Shown here: one piece after another, positions 20,424 to 26,498 of the stretch
How the letters are laid out: each line of letters starts with the position of its first letter
Position numbering within the stretch: position 1 is the first letter of the stretch
IMG/VR virus record: IMGVR_UViG_3300049595_001759
Location: 1-39,920 of that record
DNA length: 39,920 nt
Direction: 5' to 3' (one strand)
Source of the DNA: a virus
Notes under the pieces: generated by a model
Database searches by the model: none
The model's input: the letters and a program-made list of their open reading frames with translations, nothing else
Told to the model about the DNA's origin: nothing
Program-made: the position numbers and the translations under genes

Positions 20424-20589
20424 GTTCTGCTTTTAGGGCACGCCGTTCTTCACCACGGTCAACTAATTTCAAATACCAGTCGTCAAGGATGTTTGCAAGC
20501 GTCTGCTCAGAAAAGGACAGCGGTTCACTCTGCTTAAGGGATTTCGCAGCACTGTTTAGGCGGGCCGCTATAAAAAGTTCTATTAACAT
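20410..20589 (-). CDS. Small helical protein, possibly leaderless
   Basis: A 59-residue protein (MLIELFIAARLNSAAKSLKQ...) ending in a charged helix (GEERRALKAELDKE). It has no ribosome site. The promoter at 20597-20625 puts the transcript start on or one base before the ATG. A second promoter lies upstream at 20706-20735. Confidence 0.55.
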   Translation of the reverse strand: MLIELFIAARLNSAAKSLKQSEPLSFSEQTLANILDDWYLKLVDRGEERRALKAELDKE

Positions 20590-20596
20590 AATCTAC

Positions 20597-20625
20597 AGAT
20601 TACACACCCGTTATCAATGTGTCAA
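20597..20625 (-). promoter_or_regulatory. Proximal promoter of the gene at 20410-20589
   Basis: Minus-strand TTGACA (20620-20625), 17 bp spacer, TAATCT (20597-20602). Confidence 0.75.
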
Positions 20626-20681
20626 GGGCTCGCCGCTAAGCGCGGGCCGCTTCGAAAAGTTGTTGAGTTGTTCGTGTTTGA

Positions 20682-20735
20682 CTTTGCGGCTAAAGCCGCA
20701 AAGCGAGTTTAGTATCGAAACCCCTCCGTTGTCAA
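20682..20735 (-). promoter_or_regulatory. Distal promoter followed by a 9-bp hairpin
   Basis: Minus-strand TTGACA (20730-20735), 18 bp spacer, TAAACT (20706-20711). The predicted start falls in the hairpin CTTTGCGGC-TAAA-GCCGCAAAG (20682-20703). There is no ORF in the next 90 bases, so this makes either a small RNA or a long leader for the gene at 20410-20589. Confidence 0.55.
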
Positions 20736-20784
20736 GCCGACACGCTCAAGTGTCTGGAGGTGTCTGGCAGCGGGCCGCCTGGTC

Positions 20785-20879
20785 CAAACTACAAACAACT
20801 CTAGAAGTCCACAGCAGATCCGTCACCGTTTTTACTTTTTGCTCATGGGCCCTGGCCGCTGTCAAACTATAAACAACTT
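20785..20879. repeat. Intergenic A'-B-A' repeat module
   Basis: Inverted element A (CAAACTACAAACAACT, 20785-20800), motif B (20829-20840) and a second inverted A (CAAACTATAAACAACTT, 20863-20879), with CAGATCCGTCACC between. Confidence 0.7.
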
Positions 20880-20886
20880 ATGAAAG

Positions 20887-20943
20887 ATGCAACCAGGCGG
20901 CGGAGGCGGTGGTTCTGGTTCTGGAGGAGGCGGCGGACGTTAA
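20887..20943 (+). other. G-rich tract that can encode an 18-residue Gly/Ser peptide
   Basis: The plus strand reads ATG then MQPGGGGGGSGSGGGGGR and TAA. There is no clear ribosome site. The purine-rich run of GG doublets is unlike the rest of the window and could form a two-tier G-quadruplex. I regard coding as unlikely, but the tract is real. Confidence 0.4.
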
Positions 20944-20950
20944 AGTGGAG

Positions 20951-21246
20951 AAGTTGTTGGTTGTTAAATTCGATCACCAGGCAGCCGTTCAAACGTTCAA
21001 ACGTTCTGAACTTTTAGGGGCTACGTTCAAACGTTCAAACTCCGACTGAGTCCATCCGTTATACGTACAGTCTTAGAACTAACCTTGTACGAACCCTAAC
21101 ATACCGTGACGGTTATCAACGGTCTTCCTGGTGCAACTACAGACAACTCTGGTACCCGTTAGTCGGATCTGCGATCCAGGCAGCACCCGTTATATATCCA
21201 GCGCTTTGCGCTCGCCGCTTATTGGCGCACGCCGCTTTTACTTTTT
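20951..21246. repeat. Extended repeat region with A elements and motif B
   Basis: Element A-like AAGTTGTTGGTTGTTAAAT (20951 on), inverted A (GCAACTACAGACAACT, 21133-21148), GGATCTGCGATCC near 21160, and motif B (21236-21246). Words like CGCTCGCCGCT and CCCGTTA recur. The stretch 20590-21347 has no convincing gene; it holds promoters, these repeats, the G-rich tract and the iteron-like array. Confidence 0.55.
20986..21039. repeat. Iteron-like CGTTCAAA repeats
   Basis: CGTTCAAA occurs in tandem at 20986-20993 and 20994-21001, degenerate at 21002-21009, then again in tandem at 21024-21031 and 21032-21039. Tandem units of 8 bases arranged in two blocks are typical of initiator or repressor binding arrays. 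Confidence 0.7.
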
Positions 21247-21299
21247 GCTATCCGTTAGGCATATATAGGCGCGGGCTTTCCCCAGGCCGCTTTTTGGAT

Positions 21300-21357
21300 T
21301 TGACAAATGTAAGTTCTTTTACTAGACTATCCGTTAGGACAGTCTAGTTAAAGAACT
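21300..21357 (+). promoter_or_regulatory. Plus-strand promoter inside a 16-bp hairpin
   Basis: TTGACA (21300-21305), 17 bp spacer and TAGACT (21323-21328) on the plus strand. The -10 lies in an inverted repeat: AGTTCTTT-T-ACTAGACT pairs with AGTCTAGT-T-AAAGAACT (21312-21357) with one T-T mismatch. It would transcribe antisense into the gene at 21348-21524. The hairpin also overlaps that gene's stop, so it may instead be a terminator. Confidence 0.55.
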
Positions 21358-21524
21358 GTGTTAGCGCTCGCCGTTCTTACAACCGTCAACAATTCAGCGG
21401 CTTCATTAGCGCGGGCCGTTACTCGGATATGTTCCTCGCGGGTTTTACTTAGTTCGATGTCCTCCTGGAGTCTGGCCGCTAGCCGCTCCACTAACATCTC
21501 CAAGTTGTTTTCACTTGCCGTCAT
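21348..21524 (-). CDS. Small helical protein coupled to the possible terminase
   Basis: A 58-residue charged helical protein (MTASENNLEMLVERLAARLQ...), starting at ATG 21524 inside the end of the larger upstream gene (14-base overlap), with GAGGG upstream. Longer frames upward are shadows of that gene. Confidence 0.6.
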   Translation of the reverse strand: MTASENNLEMLVERLAARLQEDIELSKTREEHIRVTARANEAAELLTVVRTASANTVL

Positions 21525-22443
21525 CTTGAGGTCCCTCGTCATCCGTTGGTTTAGTTGATTCTTCAAGCACTGGTTCAGCATCAATAACTTTCACATCTGG
21601 CAGACTCGCCGCTGCATACACAGCGCTAGAGGCAAGCCGTTGTAACCGTTCAGCAATAATGTCTGCGGGTGAGCGCAGGCTTACGTCCACGCCGACATCT
21701 ATCTCCACGCCGCCTCGAACTCCAGCACGGTCAAGGATTTCAGTAGCCGCTTTGAGTCGGACGGGTTCTGACTGAGCCGTCTCCATTAGTTCTTCTACAA
21801 CGTCCACAGCGTAAGCCGCTGACTGGACAATCTTGGCGCGAGCCCGTTCCACATCTTGACCTGGCCGACGCAGTCCACCTAGGTGTAAACGGCAGAGGCC
21901 GTCATCGGCTGGCCTTCCGCTGGACCATAACATACATCTGATGCCGTCCGTCTTTATCATCCGACAACGGTGTGGTAGAGCCAGTGGCTTACGGTTCGGA
22001 TTGTCCGAGCCGCCTTTGCGTTGTTGCTCTACATATTTGCGACTTGCCGCTACGACCCAAGGGGGTGAGAGTTTGATGGCGGCATCTTCCAAGATTAGAT
22101 CCAGGCCCGTTAAGAAATCTGAGTTGTTGTTAGTTGGGTCCGACAGCAGCGGACGCTTTTCGGTTAGCGAAAGTATTCGGCGCTCGCGGAGCGCTTCTTC
22201 GGAGCGGGCAATGATGAGACCCATTGGGCGACCCATGCCGTCATAGACCGTATCCCATTTCAGGCCAGCCCGTCTTAGAGTTGTGCGGTTCTCGGAGGTA
22301 TCCTCACAGACGCCGCGTTCATGTTCCATAATGCCCAATTCGGACAAATCAGGCCGTAGGTCGTAAGCCGTGTTAATGTCAGGAAGGGAAGCCGTCTCGT
22401 CTTCTTTTTCGTCTGATTCAAATATGTTGATGTCATCTGCCAT
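21511..22443 (-). CDS. Possible terminase small subunit / zinc-binding phage protein
   Basis: A 310-residue protein. A cysteine/histidine cluster (RCRMIKTDGIRC ... GLCRLHLGG, about 158-190) resembles the C-x-C-x-CxxHGG zinc patch of phage packaging and HNH-associated proteins. The part after it (AAYAVDVVEELMETAQSEPV, then RLKAATEILDRAGVRGGVEI) recalls the 'VR..AA..ILDRAG' repeat of actinophage small terminases. An acidic tail follows. Motif B abuts the ATG at 22443. Base composition is clearly richer in G+C than its neighbours, hinting at recent transfer. The terminase role is a hypothesis. Confidence 0.5.
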   Translation of the reverse strand: MADDINIFESDEKEDETASLPDINTAYDLRPDLSELGIMEHERGVCEDTSENRTTLRRAGLKWDTVYDGMGRPMGLIIARSEEALRERRILSLTEKRPLLSDPTNNNSDFLTGLDLILEDAAIKLSPPWVVAASRKYVEQQRKGGSDNPNRKPLALPHRCRMIKTDGIRCMLWSSGRPADDGLCRLHLGGLRRPGQDVERARAKIVQSAAYAVDVVEELMETAQSEPVRLKAATEILDRAGVRGGVEIDVGVDVSLRSPADIIAERLQRLASSAVYAAASLPDVKVIDAEPVLEESTKPTDDEGPQDDGK

Positions 22444-22466
22444 TTTTACTTTTTGCCTTTGTTAGA

Positions 22467-22525
22467 GTCAAGCCCCGCCCCAGAGGAATATTTTGATTAT
22501 TTTTTACCTGGGACGGGGACTTGAC
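22467..22525. other. Long inverted repeat carrying TTGAC boxes on both arms
   Basis: GTCAAGCCCCGCCCCAG (22467-22483) and CTGGGACGGGGACTTGAC (22508-22525) pair with one bulge and one mismatch around a 24-base AT-rich loop. CTTGAC at the outer ends is a -35-like box in both directions. It follows the gene ending at 22545 on the minus strand, so a terminator role is likely. Compare 16982-17029. Confidence 0.6.
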
Positions 22526-22544
22526 AAATCTACAGAAGTTGTTT

Positions 22545-22823
22545 CTACTTGGCTTTCTTTTTTGGAGCCGCTGCCAATTTCTTTGAAACTTCTTTTGCCG
22601 CTACTTCTGCAAGACGCCCGAATGCAGGGTCTTTCTTATTGACCCAACGTAAGGCGACAGGGATTACTGATGCCCAGAGTGCGTTGGCTACTAGGAGCCA
22701 TTCACCTGAACCGAAGTCGAGAGGTGAACCGATACCTGAGGTCTGGCTGACAATCATTACTGCGCCAATTACCTGACCTAGAAGGTTGCGGACATACGAC
22801 TCGATTGCTGCTTTGTTAATCAC
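22545..22823 (-). CDS. Holin-like small membrane protein
   Basis: A 92-residue protein if GTG 22823 is the start (INKAAIESYVRNLLGQVIGA...). Two hydrophobic helices (about 13-30 and 45-62) are followed by RWVNKKDPAFGRLAEVA and a Lys/Ala tail. The 'N-K-D-P-A-F-G-R' segment recurs in actinophage holin-like proteins. A longer frame to 22970 has no ribosome site. Element A overlaps its stop codon. Membrane location is clear; the holin role is not proven. Confidence 0.6.
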   Translation of the reverse strand: MINKAAIESYVRNLLGQVIGAVMIVSQTSGIGSPLDFGSGEWLLVANALWASVIPVALRWVNKKDPAFGRLAEVAAKEVSKKLAAAPKKKAK

Positions 22824-22902
22824 GAGTACTCGTTTCTGCTGGTCATTGATATAAGTCCAGCAATACACCAATATAGGGCTATATGATGCCGACGAATTTT
22901 GG

Positions 22903-22929
22903 AAAAGTGGGCTGATAGCCCCTACTTTT
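22903..22929. terminator. Hairpin, possible bidirectional terminator
   Basis: AAAAGT and ACTTTT enclose GGGCT/AGCCC with a small bulge. Located between the gene ending at 23062 and the holin-like gene. Confidence 0.5.
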
Positions 22930-22978
22930 ACATAAACAACAAAATCTAAAAATGCCGAAACCCCGCACAAAATAAGGG

Positions 22979-23006
22979 TTTATTGTAATTAAATATCTAC
23001 AATAAA
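22979..23006. other. Perfect 9-bp inverted repeat
   Basis: TTTATTGTA and TACAATAAA flank a 10-base AT loop. It lies in the 238-base gap 22824-23061, which has no gene. It could be an operator or a weak terminator. Confidence 0.5.
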
Positions 23007-23061
23007 AACTTTAGGAAAAGAATCTAAAAAGTGCTTTTGCTTTCCCTAAAAAGTATGATAG

Positions 23062-23367
23062 TTAAGCCCTAAAGTCTTCTTCATCAATCGGTTTATATTC
23101 TTTGGAATTGGTTGGCGCAAGTCCTCTGATGGCATCAACACCATGGCGAAGTCCTAAAGTATAGAGAGATTTATCGTCTCCATCCATTGTATCTTCCCAG
23201 TTACGAATCTTAGAAGTTAGAGTCTCAATGATGCCAGCGTCTCTGTCTCGTATTACTAAATCAAAGACTTCAATAATCTTCAACCCAGTTTGAGGGTCAA
23301 GTTGTTTTTCATAGACAAGGTTTTCTAAGTGCCCAATGAAGGCTTGTCTCATAAGTTTGTTATCCAT
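23062..23367 (-). CDS. Phage protein of unknown function
   Basis: A 101-residue acidic protein, helical, with GGAGG well placed before the ATG at 23367. It is last in a four-gene unit (24358 to 23062) separated by overlaps or tiny gaps. No family recognised. Confidence 0.65.
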   Translation of the reverse strand: MDNKLMRQAFIGHLENLVYEKQLDPQTGLKIIEVFDLVIRDRDAGIIETLTSKIRNWEDTMDGDDKSLYTLGLRHGVDAIRGLAPTNSKEYKPIDEEDFRA

Positions 23368-23369
23368 TG

Positions 23370-23855
23370 TTATACCTCCTCGAAGCAGTCATCACATAGC
23401 AAGGCATCGTAGCCAACGCTATAGGGAGTCTTATATCCCTGTTGAGTCAAGCAGACTGGTCTTACTGCTTTTTCTTCTCCACAGCGTTCGCAAGTAAGAG
23501 GGGTGTTAATCCAACTGACCGTTGCTCCCACTTCTATAGATTTGACCATACCTAGCATCAAAGCGTGTTGTTCCCCATGACCACTTGTCTTTCTCATAAA
23601 TGGTCTGATGTTGTCTGACTTTAGAACTGCGTGCATTCTCTTACAAGGACAGCGATGTCTTGAAGGCACACAACTAATCAATCCGCTAGATGTGGTCTTG
23701 TGTTTAGACATAGTGTGTCCGCAGATGCAGACTCGGTCATCCTTTGTAGGAGTTGTTAGTAATGTTTCAGAAACTTTTTGGATTGCTTCATAACTCAGAC
23801 CAGTAGCAGCCAATGCTTCTAATGAAGAGTTTTTAGGGGTAGTCTCATTGCTCAT
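23370..23855 (-). CDS. Cysteine-rich zinc-binding phage protein
   Basis: A 161-residue protein starting at ATG 23855. Two zinc-like clusters are visible: CICGHTMSKHKT with a later CPCKRMH (about 43-75), and CERCGEE with CDDCFEEV at the C-terminus. The first resembles an actinobacterial CxCGH..DH..C.CK.F motif. Possibly a DNA- or RNA-binding protein. It overlaps the upstream membrane gene by 11 bases. Confidence 0.65.
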   Translation of the reverse strand: MSNETTPKNSSLEALAATGLSYEAIQKVSETLLTTPTKDDRVCICGHTMSKHKTTSSGLISCVPSRHRCPCKRMHAVLKSDNIRPFMRKTSGHGEQHALMLGMVKSIEVGATVSWINTPLTCERCGEEKAVRPVCLTQQGYKTPYSVGYDALLCDDCFEEV

Positions 23856-24075
23856 TGCCAAAGTCCTTTCTGAATCGTTTTACTATCTCGTTGAAATCTT
23901 CTTCTGTCTGAATCTTTGATTGAAGGTTATCTATGAAATCCTCAATCATTCTTCTTCTAAACATCTGCTCTCTCCATCTAAAGAAATACAATGAAGATGT
24001 ATGACCTAGAAATACAATGAAATAAAGGCTTATAGCAATTACCAATATCTCAACTGGACTGAGTTGGCTCAACAC
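23845..24075 (-). CDS. Small membrane protein with cytoplasmic helical tail
   Basis: A 76-residue protein: a hydrophobic helix (about 8-31, VEILVIAISLYFIVFLG...) followed by an Arg-rich turn (WREQMFRRRM) and a charged helix. It starts at GTG 24075 within the end of the upstream gene (26-base overlap); a nearby TTG is possible. Confidence 0.55.
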   Translation of the reverse strand: MLSQLSPVEILVIAISLYFIVFLGHTSSLYFFRWREQMFRRRMIEDFIDNLQSKIQTEEDFNEIVKRFRKDFGNEQ

Positions 24076-24358
24076 CTGTTACCGCCTCTACTAAAAGAAT
24101 CTGCTTCTCAATCAAGTGCTTGACTACAGCAGTTGAATCAGCCAAAGCAATCTCAGTCCACTTTTCAAAATCATCACCTACTGGCAATCTTTTTGGGAAC
24201 CATCGCTTCAACAAAGCAGTAGCAACTTCTTCAATAAGAAACTCTTCCATCTCAGAAATCTTTTGTAGAAACTCTGTCTCCATATCAATCTCTTCTGGAG
24301 TTGATGGGTTGTCCACAAGGTGCAAACGTGTCTCAACTTCTCTTTCGTCTTGCGTCAT
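24050..24358 (-). CDS. Acidic helical phage protein
   Basis: A 102-residue acidic protein, first of its unit, with AAAGGAGAGA before the ATG at 24358. It contains LLKRWFPKRLPVGDDFEKW in the middle. No family recognised. Confidence 0.65.
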   Translation of the reverse strand: MTQDEREVETRLHLVDNPSTPEEIDMETEFLQKISEMEEFLIEEVATALLKRWFPKRLPVGDDFEKWTEIALADSTAVVKHLIEKQILLVEAVTGVEPTQSS

Positions 24359-24723
24359 TTGTCTCTCCTTTTGCTTTCCTTTAACATACTCCTACCCTTT
24401 CTTTTTGTCTAATCTGAATTCCTCTATCCAAAGAATCCACTTAAATATCCTACCACTATTTTTCAATTCAACTATTATTTGATTATTCAAAACTCAACTA
24501 TATTTTCCTTACGCGTTAAGGGTTTCGTTCCGAAGCCTCTAAAATATTACTTAACTTTTAAGATATTACATAATTCAATAATAGTGATACGGTCAGCAAA
24601 AATCAATTACGGCATCACTATTTCTAGACCGTAATTTTCATTATTTGACACTTTATCCAACTAGGATACTATACCCCAAAAGGGCAGAAAAAAGGGCAAT
24701 CCTACTACACTTTTAGTAAGAAA
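24359..24723. other. AT-rich gene-free region with inverted repeat and plus promoter
   Basis: No gene is seen in these 365 bases. They are strongly AT-rich between about 24420 and 24640. AATAGTGAT/ATCACTATT (24580-24622) is a perfect 9-bp inverted repeat; ACGGTC inside it recurs inverted as GACCGT near 24627. A plus-strand promoter (TTGACA 24645-24650, 16 bp, TACTAT 24667-24672) points into the glycosyltransferase gene in antisense. Candidate control or replication site. Confidence 0.5.
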
Positions 24724-25383
24724 TCAAACCTCGTAGACAGTTTCTTTATGGTGTTTTATCTTGACCAGAGGGTCTACAAAAATCTTAAAACCAGCCCTTG
24801 AAGCATTGGCACACCAAGAATAATCTTCCCCAACATTGACTTTCAGGTCAGGATTTAAGGGGCTCCATTGAACCCTGTTGATTAGAAACCAAGGTCTAGC
24901 CATCTTTTCAAAGACCCCAGCCTTGATAGCCACAAACCCAAACCCCACCCCACCGACCTCTACAGGGGCATCGTGGAGCAGGAACTCAACCTTATTGACC
25001 CTTGTTGGCGCCCCATACTCATTAGGGTAATTCACAGCCACAGTTCCAGCCCAGTCCAACTGATAAAGCCCAGAGACAATATCCAAATCACTTTCATACA
25101 ACTTTAGGAAGTCTTCAGGCTCCCATTCTATATCTGAATCAATCCAGATAATCTTTTTATAATCCCAGCCCCCAGCAACCGAAGTTGTTCCGAAGTCGTG
25201 TTGCGTGCTGTCTAAAGCAGTTAGTTCTCTGGCGGTTGGCACAAATGATGAATACTGCGAAATAAAGCGATATGTCAGCCCTCTTTCATCTAAGGCTTTA
25301 CAAGTCTTTACAAGGCTTTTTACATACTCCATTTTTGCTGAATGTCCAGGAGTTGCTATCAAAATGTCAGAGCGTGTTGTCAT
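24724..25383 (-). CDS. GT-A type glycosyltransferase
   Basis: A 219-residue protein. It begins ILIATPGHSAKMEYVKSLVK, a nucleotide-sugar-binding start, has the metal-binding DxD as WIDSDIEWEPEDF (about 95), VSGLY further on, and VGEDYSWCANASRAGF near the end, the acceptor-side loop typical of phage family-2-like enzymes. It would transfer a sugar to a phage component, a host glycan or modified DNA; the acceptor is not visible. A second enzyme of the same style is at 38344-39177. Confidence 0.75.
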   Translation of the reverse strand: MTTRSDILIATPGHSAKMEYVKSLVKTCKALDERGLTYRFISQYSSFVPTARELTALDSTQHDFGTTSVAGGWDYKKIIWIDSDIEWEPEDFLKLYESDLDIVSGLYQLDWAGTVAVNYPNEYGAPTRVNKVEFLLHDAPVEVGGVGFGFVAIKAGVFEKMARPWFLINRVQWSPLNPDLKVNVGEDYSWCANASRAGFKIFVDPLVKIKHHKETVYEV

Positions 25384-25407
25384 AGCCGAAAGTCTACCCT
25401 CAACTGT

Positions 25408-25413
25408 TAAGAT
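25408..25413 (+). promoter_or_regulatory. -10 box for a leaderless GTG message
   Basis: TAAGAT followed by six bases and the GTG of the first gene of the right plus-strand block, which has no ribosome site. The -35 is poor. The geometry equals that at 18925, 33420 and 34010. Confidence 0.5.
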
Positions 25414-25419
25414 TATCTA

Positions 25420-25623
25420 GTGACCTCACCGACTCTGACTATCCGTTGCAGTTGGGAAGGCTGTCCGTCTCACACTAGGGCAAATGTAAGTGGCTCAGGG
25501 ATAATGGTTCTTGTATGGGGCAACCAAGTAAGGTACTTTCACTCTACTGACTGCCTAGCATTTTTTGCAGCCAGTTTTCCAGTTGGCTATGAAACTACGG
25601 GTGAAGATGTCCAAGAAAATTAA
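25420..25623 (+). CDS. Small zinc-finger-like protein, first gene of the plus block
   Basis: A 67-residue protein with CSWEGC (10-15) and later HSTDC (about 41-45), a C2HC-like set as in short actinophage zinc proteins. The GTG start probably coincides with the transcript's 5' end. It is divergent from the glycosyltransferase with only 36 bases between. Confidence 0.6.
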   Translation: MTSPTLTIRCSWEGCPSHTRANVSGSGIMVLVWGNQVRYFHSTDCLAFFAASFPVGYETTGEDVQEN

Positions 25624-25867
25624 GAACAACATAAAGAAGTCAGCAAGTGTTTTTATCTTTGCCAAAGCCGAAGATGGAGAAGCACTTTCCATAAGTGATG
25701 TAAAGGCGTGGCTTACAGAGGTAGAGAAATTGAATCTGCCAGATAGCACAGAGATTGAAGGCTCTTTGTTTTTGTGTCTAGATTTAGAAGACCCGTCTGC
25801 TGAAACAATCTATTGCGGAGAGTGCGACTACCAAGATATTCTGCTTGCTACGCACCCACCTCACTAA
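25607..25867 (+). CDS. Small acidic protein with two close cysteines
   Basis: An 86-residue protein from ATG 25607 inside the end of the previous gene, with GGGTGAAG upstream (an ATG at 25589 is possible). Basic N-terminus, acidic body, and CGEC near the end (about 71-74). Function unknown. Confidence 0.55.
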   Translation: MSKKIKNNIKKSASVFIFAKAEDGEALSISDVKAWLTEVEKLNLPDSTEIEGSLFLCLDLEDPSAETIYCGECDYQDILLATHPPH

Positions 25868-25875
25868 GGAGAACA

Positions 25876-26199
25876 TTGATTTATTTATCGGGACCGATGA
25901 CAGGAATCCCTGAATACAACTACCCTGCTTTTAGACAAGCATCTAAAACTTTACGAGATTTAGGGCACTTTGTATTTGATCCGTCAGAAGCATTTGAGGG
26001 AGCAACAGACCTACCAAAAGAAGTTTATATGCGAAAAGACATTGAAGAACTTTTGAAATCAGATGTAGTTGCTTTACTTCCAGGATGGGAGTTATCCACA
26101 GGGGCTCAACTTGAAGTTGCAGTTGCGACCCAGTGCGGTATTCCTGTTAGATTACTTCAAGAACTACTAGCGACGGAAGGACAGATATTTGATGTCTGA
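25876..26199 (+). CDS. DUF4406 / nucleoside 2-deoxyribosyltransferase-like protein
   Basis: A 107-residue protein starting at TTG 25876, with AAGGAG four bases upstream; this puts the family start IYLSGPMTGIPEYNYPAF at the N-terminus as expected. Later GHFVFDPSE, MRKDIEELLKSDVVALLPGW and STGAQLEVAVA match the DUF4406/NDT fold, including the catalytic-type Glu region. These enzymes cleave or exchange N-glycosidic bonds of nucleosides, which fits a phage nucleotide-salvage set beside the reductase. Confidence 0.8.
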   Translation: MIYLSGPMTGIPEYNYPAFRQASKTLRDLGHFVFDPSEAFEGATDLPKEVYMRKDIEELLKSDVVALLPGWELSTGAQLEVAVATQCGIPVRLLQELLATEGQIFDV

Positions 26200-26419
26200 A
26201 GACACAGCCTTTACTTGGAGCAGTTATGACCAACACAGGACTCGTATTGAATATGAGACGAGACATAAAATTGCTGAAGTTATAGAACAAAAAATAGAAC
26301 AAGCACGCTCTCGTGGAGTAACGAATCATTTCATTTCTGGAATGGAACTCGGTCTTGCTGTAGTACTAGACTTACATAAAGAGGGAAAGGCTTCAGAAGA
26401 GCAACCTGAGTTGTTCTAA
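26192..26419 (+). CDS. Small phage protein of unknown function
   Basis: A 75-residue helical protein (ATG 26192, overlapping the previous stop by 8 bases). Mixed charge, with KIAEVIEQKIEQARSRGVTN and ELGLAVVLDLHKEG. It lies immediately upstream of the nrdJ leader. No family recognised. Confidence 0.6.
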   Translation: MSEDTAFTWSSYDQHRTRIEYETRHKIAEVIEQKIEQARSRGVTNHFISGMELGLAVVLDLHKEGKASEEQPELF

Positions 26420-26435
26420 GACGCTGTAAAATTTA

Positions 26436-26462
26436 CGTCTAGGGTTCGAAATACCATAGACG
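26436..26462. promoter_or_regulatory. Hairpin upstream of nrdJ
   Basis: CGTCTA and TAGACG (6 bp) enclose GGT/ACC with a mismatch between, around TCGAAAT. An A run follows on the plus strand. It lies in the 79-base gap before nrdJ. It may be an operator or a leader hairpin; it has none of the marks of a cobalamin riboswitch. Confidence 0.5.
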
Positions 26463-26498
26463 AAAAAACAAATTCGTAATTACTAAGGGAGCATATCT

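Noticed and set aside
20417-20872. Plus-strand ORF of 151 residues
   Set aside because: It runs antisense through a minus gene, two promoters and a repeat module, with no start signal; composition is Ser/Arg-rich as expected for a shadow.
5186-21246. CRISPR array made of element A
   Set aside because: Copies are scattered over 17 kb, vary in sequence and orientation, and are not separated by uniform spacers; no cas gene is seen.
22443-22471. Motif B as a -10 box 17 bp from TTGACT before the possible terminase gene
   Set aside because: The transcript would start inside the coding sequence, after the ATG, and other motif-B copies have no -35 at that spacing.
26430-26465. GGTTCGAAATACC upstream of nrdJ looks like a tRNA T-arm, suggesting a tRNA or attachment-site remnant
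   Set aside because: The stem does not pair as a T-arm (only 4 of 5 positions in a shifted register), there is no D- or anticodon arm upstream, and the word is fully explained by the CGTCTA...TAGACG hairpin.
26420-26498. Cobalamin riboswitch before nrdJ
   Set aside because: The gap is only 79 bases and lacks the conserved B12-box type sequence and multi-stem core; it holds a single small hairpin.
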